Position numbers and translations under genes: made by a program. The notes below the pieces were generated by a model. It did not search any database, was not told the origin of the DNA, and saw only the letters and a list, made by a program, of their open reading frames with translations. DNA of 64,000 bases from Streptomyces sp. NBC_01217. GTDB lineage: Bacteria > Actinomycetota > Actinomycetes > Streptomycetales > Streptomycetaceae. The DNA lies in NCBI RefSeq assembly GCF_035994185.1, contig NZ_CP108538.1, positions 8,497,501 to 8,561,500 on the forward strand, in the 5' to 3' direction. This document shows positions 60,243-64,000 of the stretch, in pieces (positions within the stretch are counted from its first letter, which is position 1; every line of letters begins with the position of its first letter).

Positions 60243-60277
60243 GGACCCCGGAGGGCCTCGGCCCCCGGGGTCCTTTT
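60243..60277. terminator. Rho-independent terminator between cchA and cchE
   Basis: GGACCCCGG (60243-60251) pairs with CCGGGGTCC (60265-60273) and is followed by TTTT. One of few hairpins here with a T run; it lies between two convergent genes. Confidence 0.85.
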
Positions 60278-60286
60278 GTGTTGTGT

Positions 60287-61156
60287 CTACGCGCCCGTGA
60301 CGGCGGCGGGAGCGGAGTCCGGAGCCTGGTCGGCCCCCTCGTGGTGACGGCCCATCGGAATGACCATCGGAGTCCGGCTGACCGGATCCTCCCCGATCAC
60401 GCAGCGCAGCCCGAAGACGTCCTCGACGACGGCGGCGGTGATGATCTCGGCCGGGGTGCCCTCCGCCACGATGCGGCCCGCCTTCATGGCGACGATGTGG
60501 TCGGCGTACCGGCACGCCTGGTTGAGGTCGTGGAGCACCATGACGACCGTACGGCCCTGATGCCGGTTCAGGTCCGTGATCAGGTCGAGGACGTCGATCT
60601 GGTGCGCCAGGTCGAGGTACGTGGTCGGCTCGTCCAGGAGCATCACCGGGGTGCCCTGGGCGACCGCCATCGCGATCCAGGCCCGCTGCCGCTGGCCGCC
60701 GGACAGTTCGTCGACGGCCCGGTGCGCGAGGTCGCTCATCGCCGTGGCGCGCAGCGCCTCGTGGACGGCCTCCTCGTCGGCGGCCGACCACTGCCGCCAC
60801 CAGGTCTGGTGCGGCGCACGGCCCCGCCCCACCAGGTCGACGACGGTCAGTCCCTCGGGGGCGACCGGCGCCTGCGGCAGGATGCCCAGTTTCTGGGCGA
60901 GAGCCCGGGTCGGGATCGAGTGCACCGCGTGGCCGTCGAGATGGACGGCACCCGACTTGGGCGTGAGCAGCCGGGCCAGGGCCCGCAACAGGGTCGACTT
61001 ACCACAGGCGTTGGCCCCGACTATCGCCGTGATCCGCCCCGAGGGGACCGCGAGGTCCAGATCCTCCACGACGACCCGGTCGTCGTAGGCCAGGCGCAGT
61101 CGCTGAGCCCTCAGGTCGGGGCCGTCGGCGAGCCCTTCATACGTCGTCGTTGTCAC
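60287..61156 (-). CDS. cchE: Siderophore ABC transporter ATP-binding protein
   Basis: 289-residue FepC/FecE-type ATPase. Walker A AIVGANACGKSTLLRAL, Q-loop GILPQAPVAPEGLTV, signature ELSGGQRQRAWIAMAVAQG, Walker B PVMLLDEPTTYLDLAHQ and H-loop VMVLHDLNQACRYAD. It drives ferric-siderophore uptake through the two FecCD permeases encoded just upstream. GTG 61156 has AGGAGGCTGAAGAC and lies 4 nt after cchD. The last ~25 residues are an Ala/Pro-rich tail. A binding-protein gene is not seen here. Confidence 0.9.
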   Translation of the reverse strand: MTTTTYEGLADGPDLRAQRLRLAYDDRVVVEDLDLAVPSGRITAIVGANACGKSTLLRALARLLTPKSGAVHLDGHAVHSIPTRALAQKLGILPQAPVAPEGLTVVDLVGRGRAPHQTWWRQWSAADEEAVHEALRATAMSDLAHRAVDELSGGQRQRAWIAMAVAQGTPVMLLDEPTTYLDLAHQIDVLDLITDLNRHQGRTVVMVLHDLNQACRYADHIVAMKAGRIVAEGTPAEIITAAVVEDVFGLRCVIGEDPVSRTPMVIPMGRHHEGADQAPDSAPAAVTGA

Positions 61157-61160
61157 GTCT

Positions 61161-62288
61161 TCAGCCTCCTGAACCGGCGCGGTTCGCGCGGACGAGCAGC
61201 CACAGCAGGACGGGAGCACCGAGCACTCCCGTCACGATCCCGACCGGAAGCTCGGTGCCGGGGATCAGTTTCCGGGCGGCGAGGTCGGACCCGAGCACCA
61301 TCACGGCGCCCGTCAGCCCCGCGGCGAAGGGCGGGGGGAACGCCGTACCCGCCAGGCGCTGGGCGACCTGCGGGGCGGCGAGCGCCACGAACGCGACCGG
61401 TCCCGCGGTCGCCGTTCCGAACGCCACCAGGCCGACCGAGACGAGCAGCACCGAGACCCGCACCGTCTGCACCCGGGTGCCCAGGCCGCGGGCCACGTCC
61501 TCCCCGAGTTCCAGGGTGCGCATCAGGCGCCCGAGCAGCAGCGCCGTCGGCAGCAGGACGGCCAGGGCGAGGGCGAGGGGGCCGATCTGGCTCCAGGTGC
61601 GGCCGTTGAGGTTGCCGACGAGCCAGCCGAGCGCGGCCTGTGCCTGGAAGCGCTGGCCGCGGGCCATCAGGTAGTCGGTGGCGCTGGTGCAGATCCAGGA
61701 CACGCCGACGCCGACCAGGACGATCCGGTAGCCGGTGGTGCCCCGTTTCCAGGCCAGCGCGTACACGAGCAGCGCCGCGGTCAGGGCGCCGAACAGGCCG
61801 AGTGCCTGCGTACTGAGCCCGCCGTCCCAGCCGAGCACGATGCCGGCGACCACGGCCACACCGGCGCCCTGCGTGATGCCCATCATGTCGGGGCTGGCGA
61901 GCGGGTTGTGCGTCATGGCCTGGAGCAGGGCGCCCGACACGCCGAACGCGACGCCGACCAGCAGCCCCGCCAGGGAGCGCGGCAGGCGCAGCTCGTGGAC
62001 GATGAGCCGGGTGCCGGGGTCGCCCCCGCCCACCAGGGCCCGCGTCACATCGGAAAGCGACAGGGGAATGTCCCCGACCGCGGTTTCCACACAGAACGCC
62101 AGGAACGCGGCGGCGACGAGCACCAGCGACACGGCCAGCAGCCTGGGCCGCAGCAGCCCGGACACGGGCGGGGCGGCGAGCCGGAAGGTGACCCGCCCGG
62201 CGGTGCGCCGCAGCGGCGTCCGGTCCGTGGGGTCCTTCCGGCCGTCAGGACCCTTCCGGCCCGCCACCGGTGTGAGCTCGGTCGTCAT
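61161..62288 (-). CDS. cchD: FecCD-family ferric-siderophore permease
   Basis: 375 residues with an unusually long polar N-terminus (1-50, TPVAGRKGPDGRKDPTDRTP) before the first helix (LLAVSLVLVAAAFLAFCVE), then the FecCD/BtuC core: RLPRSLAGLLVGVAFGVSGA, LQAMTHNPLASPDMMGITQG, GVGVSWICTSATDYLM, GRLMRTLELGEDVARGLGTR (ATPase-coupling loop), GPVAFVALAAPQVAQRLAG. About ten membrane helices. ATG 62288 overlaps the stop of a small 87-codon frame linking it to cchC. Confidence 0.9.
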   Translation of the reverse strand: MTTELTPVAGRKGPDGRKDPTDRTPLRRTAGRVTFRLAAPPVSGLLRPRLLAVSLVLVAAAFLAFCVETAVGDIPLSLSDVTRALVGGGDPGTRLIVHELRLPRSLAGLLVGVAFGVSGALLQAMTHNPLASPDMMGITQGAGVAVVAGIVLGWDGGLSTQALGLFGALTAALLVYALAWKRGTTGYRIVLVGVGVSWICTSATDYLMARGQRFQAQAALGWLVGNLNGRTWSQIGPLALALAVLLPTALLLGRLMRTLELGEDVARGLGTRVQTVRVSVLLVSVGLVAFGTATAGPVAFVALAAPQVAQRLAGTAFPPPFAAGLTGAVMVLGSDLAARKLIPGTELPVGIVTGVLGAPVLLWLLVRANRAGSGG

Positions 62289-62548
62289 GGCTTGGGGCTC
62301 CACTGGGTCGGTCGGCAGGGCTGGGGTATGGGTGACTCGGTCCGTACGGCAGGCGATGCCATGGGCCGGTGGGGGAGCGGTGACGACGGGGCCGGTGGGG
62401 CCCCGGGCGCCGTGCGCTCGCACGGATCGGCCTGCGCTGTCCGGGCCGGCGTCACCGGCTGTCCGTTCCGGTCTGCGTCGCGGCGCGTGGTTCCGTGTCG
62501 CCGGTTCGTACCGTTCGCCGCCCGGTGTGTGCGGCTGTCATGGCTCAC
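62285..62548 (-). CDS. Possible 87-residue coupling ORF between the two permease genes
   Basis: An open frame fills exactly the gap between the permeases: its GTG (62548) overlaps the cchC stop as GTGA and its stop overlaps the cchD start as ATGA. The product would be hydrophilic and rich in Arg, Pro and Thr (SHDSRTHRAANGTNRRHGTT) with no recognisable domain. GC at third positions is about 80%, below that of neighbouring real genes. It may be translated only to carry ribosomes from cchC to cchD, or be a chance frame. Confidence 0.35.
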   Translation of the reverse strand: MSHDSRTHRAANGTNRRHGTTRRDADRNGQPVTPARTAQADPCERTAPGAPPAPSSPLPHRPMASPAVRTESPIPQPCRPTQWSPKP

Positions 62549-63585
62549 AGCTCCGCCAGGCGTCGGCGGCGGACCATCGCGATGAAGAACGGGCCGCCGA
62601 TGAAGGCGACGAGGACGCCGGCCTGGATCTCGATCGGGCGCTCGATCAGCCGGCCCGCGATGTCGGCGGCCAGCAGCAGGCAGGGGGCGAGCACGGCCGA
62701 CAGGGGCAGCAGCCAGCGATGGTCGGGGCCGACGCCCGCGTACTGGGTGAGGACGCGCGCGATGTGGGGCACGACCAGGCCGACGAAGACCACGGGGCCG
62801 ATCACGGCGACGGCTCCGCCGGTCAGCAGGGTGACGGCCACCACGCCCTGGATGCGCAGCAGTCCGAGCTTGAGTCCGAGGGACGTCGCGACGTCGTCGC
62901 CCAGCGCGAGGCTGTTGAGGGACGGGGCGCAGGCCAGGGCGAGCACGGCGCCGACGGCGAGGAACGGCAGCACCCGCAGAAGAACCTCCGAGTCCTGGTC
63001 GGCGAGCGAGCCCGCCGACCAGAAGCGGTACCGGTTCAGGGCGTCCGGGTCGGTCAGGGCGACCGCGCTGGTCAGCGAGAACAGCACGGAGGTCACCGCC
63101 ACTCCGGCCAGGGCGAGTTTGACCGGCGTCGAGCCGGACCGGCCGAGCCCGCCCAGGAAGTAGACCAGCACGCTAGCGGCCAGCGCTCCGGCGAAGGCGA
63201 ACCAGATGTAGCCGTACACGGAGCCGATGCCGAGGACGCCGACGGACAGGACGACGGCGAAGGCCGCGCCCGCGCTGACGCCCAGGATGCCGGGGTCCGC
63301 CAGGGGGTTGCGGGTCAGCGCCTGCATCAGCGCGCCGGACAGGCCGAGCGCGGCCCCGGTGGCCAGGGCGAGTGCGGTGCGCGGCAGCCGTACCGACCAG
63401 ATCACATTGTCCACACGGCTGTTGGGCGCATGGCCCAGGAGCGTGTCCCAGACCTGGTCGAGGGGCACGGCGAGTGCCCCGTACGCCATCGAGAGGGCGC
63501 ACAGCACGATGAGTACCGCGCACGACAGCACCAGCAGCAGTACCGCGCGGGGGCCCGTGGCCGCCCGGACCGTAGAGGTCCCCAC
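62545..63585 (-). CDS. cchC: FecCD-family ferric-siderophore permease
   Basis: 346-residue permease partner of cchD, about nine or ten membrane helices. AVLLLVLSCAVLIVLCALSM, VRLPRTALALATGAALGLSG, ALMQALTRNPLADPGILGVS, KLALAGVAVTSVLFSLTSAV, LNSLALGDDVATSLGLKLGL (coupling loop) and IGPVVFVGLVVPHIARVL. GTG 63585 has AAAGGAAGTTGAC. First gene of the minus-strand uptake operon; a weak iron-box-like sequence lies 16 nt upstream and a better one about 94 nt upstream. Confidence 0.9.
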   Translation of the reverse strand: MGTSTVRAATGPRAVLLLVLSCAVLIVLCALSMAYGALAVPLDQVWDTLLGHAPNSRVDNVIWSVRLPRTALALATGAALGLSGALMQALTRNPLADPGILGVSAGAAFAVVLSVGVLGIGSVYGYIWFAFAGALAASVLVYFLGGLGRSGSTPVKLALAGVAVTSVLFSLTSAVALTDPDALNRYRFWSAGSLADQDSEVLLRVLPFLAVGAVLALACAPSLNSLALGDDVATSLGLKLGLLRIQGVVAVTLLTGGAVAVIGPVVFVGLVVPHIARVLTQYAGVGPDHRWLLPLSAVLAPCLLLAADIAGRLIERPIEIQAGVLVAFIGGPFFIAMVRRRRLAEL

Positions 63586-63600
63586 GTCAACTTCCTTTGG

Positions 63601-63619
63601 TCAGGCTTGCCTTAACTGT
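63601..63619. promoter_or_regulatory. Weak iron-box-like site upstream of cchC
   Basis: TCAGGCTTGCCTTAACTGT matches the iron-box consensus at 11 of 19 positions. Low information; reported because of its position 16 nt before the cchC start. Confidence 0.3.
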
Positions 63620-63678
63620 AGAGCGAGTTCACCCCGTGTCCCACCCTCGGGGTGTCCGCCCCGCACGGGCACTGTGAA

Positions 63679-63697
63679 TTAGGTAATCCTTACCTTA
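63679..63697. promoter_or_regulatory. Iron box between cchC and the NRPS gene
   Basis: TTAGGTAATCCTTACCTTA matches TTAGGTTAGGCTAACCTAA at 14 of 19 positions. It lies in the 169-nt divergent gap and can repress both the uptake operon and the NRPS gene under iron-replete conditions. Confidence 0.7.
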
Positions 63698-63754
63698 CTA
63701 TTGCGCCGATCCCCCGGCTCAGGGCCGGGACGAAGCCCGGGGAGGCGCGTAGCT

Positions 63755-64000
63755 GTGTGCGGGTCCGAAGAAGTCCTGGCCTATTGGCGACGAATGCTCA
63801 CCCCGCCCCCGCCGGAGACCGCGCTGCCCATTGACCGGCCGCATCCGCCGGAGCCGGACCCCGGACGTGTCGGCCGCGTCCTCACCGGTCTGCCCGGCGC
63901 GTCCGACGCCGTGCTGCTCGCCGCCTTCGTCGCCCTGCTGCACCGCTACAGCGGAGCCGCGGACCTGACCGTGGGGCACGACGGGCTGCCGGTACGGGTG
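63755..64000 (+). CDS. cchH: Non-ribosomal peptide synthetase, N-terminal 82 codons (cut by window edge)
   Basis: The visible part reads SEEVLAYWRRMLTPPPPETA, LPIDRPHPPEPDPGRVGRVL and DAVLLAAFVALLHRYSGAAD, ending LTVGHDGLPVRV. This matches the end of a condensation-like segment leading into an adenylation domain, as at the start of siderophore NRPSs. GTG 63755 has GGGGAGG 9 nt upstream. Position beside hydroxyornithine and formyltransferase genes and an iron box points to coelichelin synthetase CchH; the adenylation specificities lie outside the window. Confidence 0.7.
   Translation, partial: MCGSEEVLAYWRRMLTPPPPETALPIDRPHPPEPDPGRVGRVLTGLPGASDAVLLAAFVALLHRYSGAADLTVGHDGLPVRV

Noticed and set aside
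61735..63615. 626-codon + strand frame across the permeases
   Set aside because: Antisense to two clear FecCD permeases; composition typical of a shadow frame.

Overview
The window is actinobacterial DNA, almost certainly Streptomyces. It has very high G+C with near-saturated GC third positions, GTG/TTG starts, many stop/start overlaps (ATGA, GTGA), and a characteristic gene set: SdhCAB, ergothioneine EgtABCD, ornithine-lipid acyltransferases, a DasR-type operator, and a coelichelin-type siderophore locus with iron boxes. From memory, the order c-di-GMP enzyme / LysR / SdhCAB / OlsBA resembles the SCO092x region of S. coelicolor; no database was consulted.

Layout. 1-4.5 kb: amino-acid permease (cut by the edge), universal stress protein, a cluster of small membrane or secreted proteins, and a two-repeat lipoprotein. 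4.7-12.2 kb: an S-adenosyl methyltransferase translationally coupled to a PAS-GGDEF-EAL c-di-GMP enzyme (likely RmdA), then a LysR regulator divergent from succinate dehydrogenase/fumarate reductase genes. 12.2-20.3 kb: a frameshifted GH18 chitinase with a DasR-like site, a UvrA-like ABC protein, a polysaccharide pyruvyl transferase-like protein, a zinc-ribbon membrane protein, a HAD phosphatase and dodecin. 20.5-34.9 kb: an orphan solute-binding lipoprotein, ornithine-lipid genes olsBA converging on egtABCD, a PARG-like protein, a PemK/MazF-like protein, an NfeD-like/flotillin pair, a LacI regulator, thioredoxin and a flavin disulfide reductase.

34.9-38.1 kb is a B12-controlled island. One cobalamin riboswitch precedes a destroyed metE, truncated and fused out of frame to the tail of a peptide-transporter ATPase. 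A second precedes the cobalt transporter genes cbtB-cbtA. Between the riboswitches lies a histidine-phosphatase-fold protein that has lost its catalytic motif. 38-46.8 kb: GNAT, an SDR-SDR-TetR cassette, TPR protein, pirin, an unusual IMP dehydrogenase, a VWA-domain protein and a MazG-like protein.

46.9-53.2 kb is a compact malonate decarboxylase operon, mdcA-B-C-(DE)-(GH), in which two neighbouring gene pairs are joined into single frames. 53.6-57.6 kb: a small hypothetical, a DUF3103-type secreted protein, and an aldo/keto reductase with a TetR regulator and matching palindromes. 57.8-64 kb: the start of a coelichelin-like siderophore locus: ornithine N-hydroxylase, formyltransferase, two FecCD permeases, an ATPase, and the first 82 codons of an NRPS at the window edge.

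A recurrent signal is a TAnnnT-like hexamer exactly 7 nt before a start codon that lacks a convincing Shine-Dalgarno. It occurs at seven genes and suggests leaderless transcripts; I used it to choose several starts.
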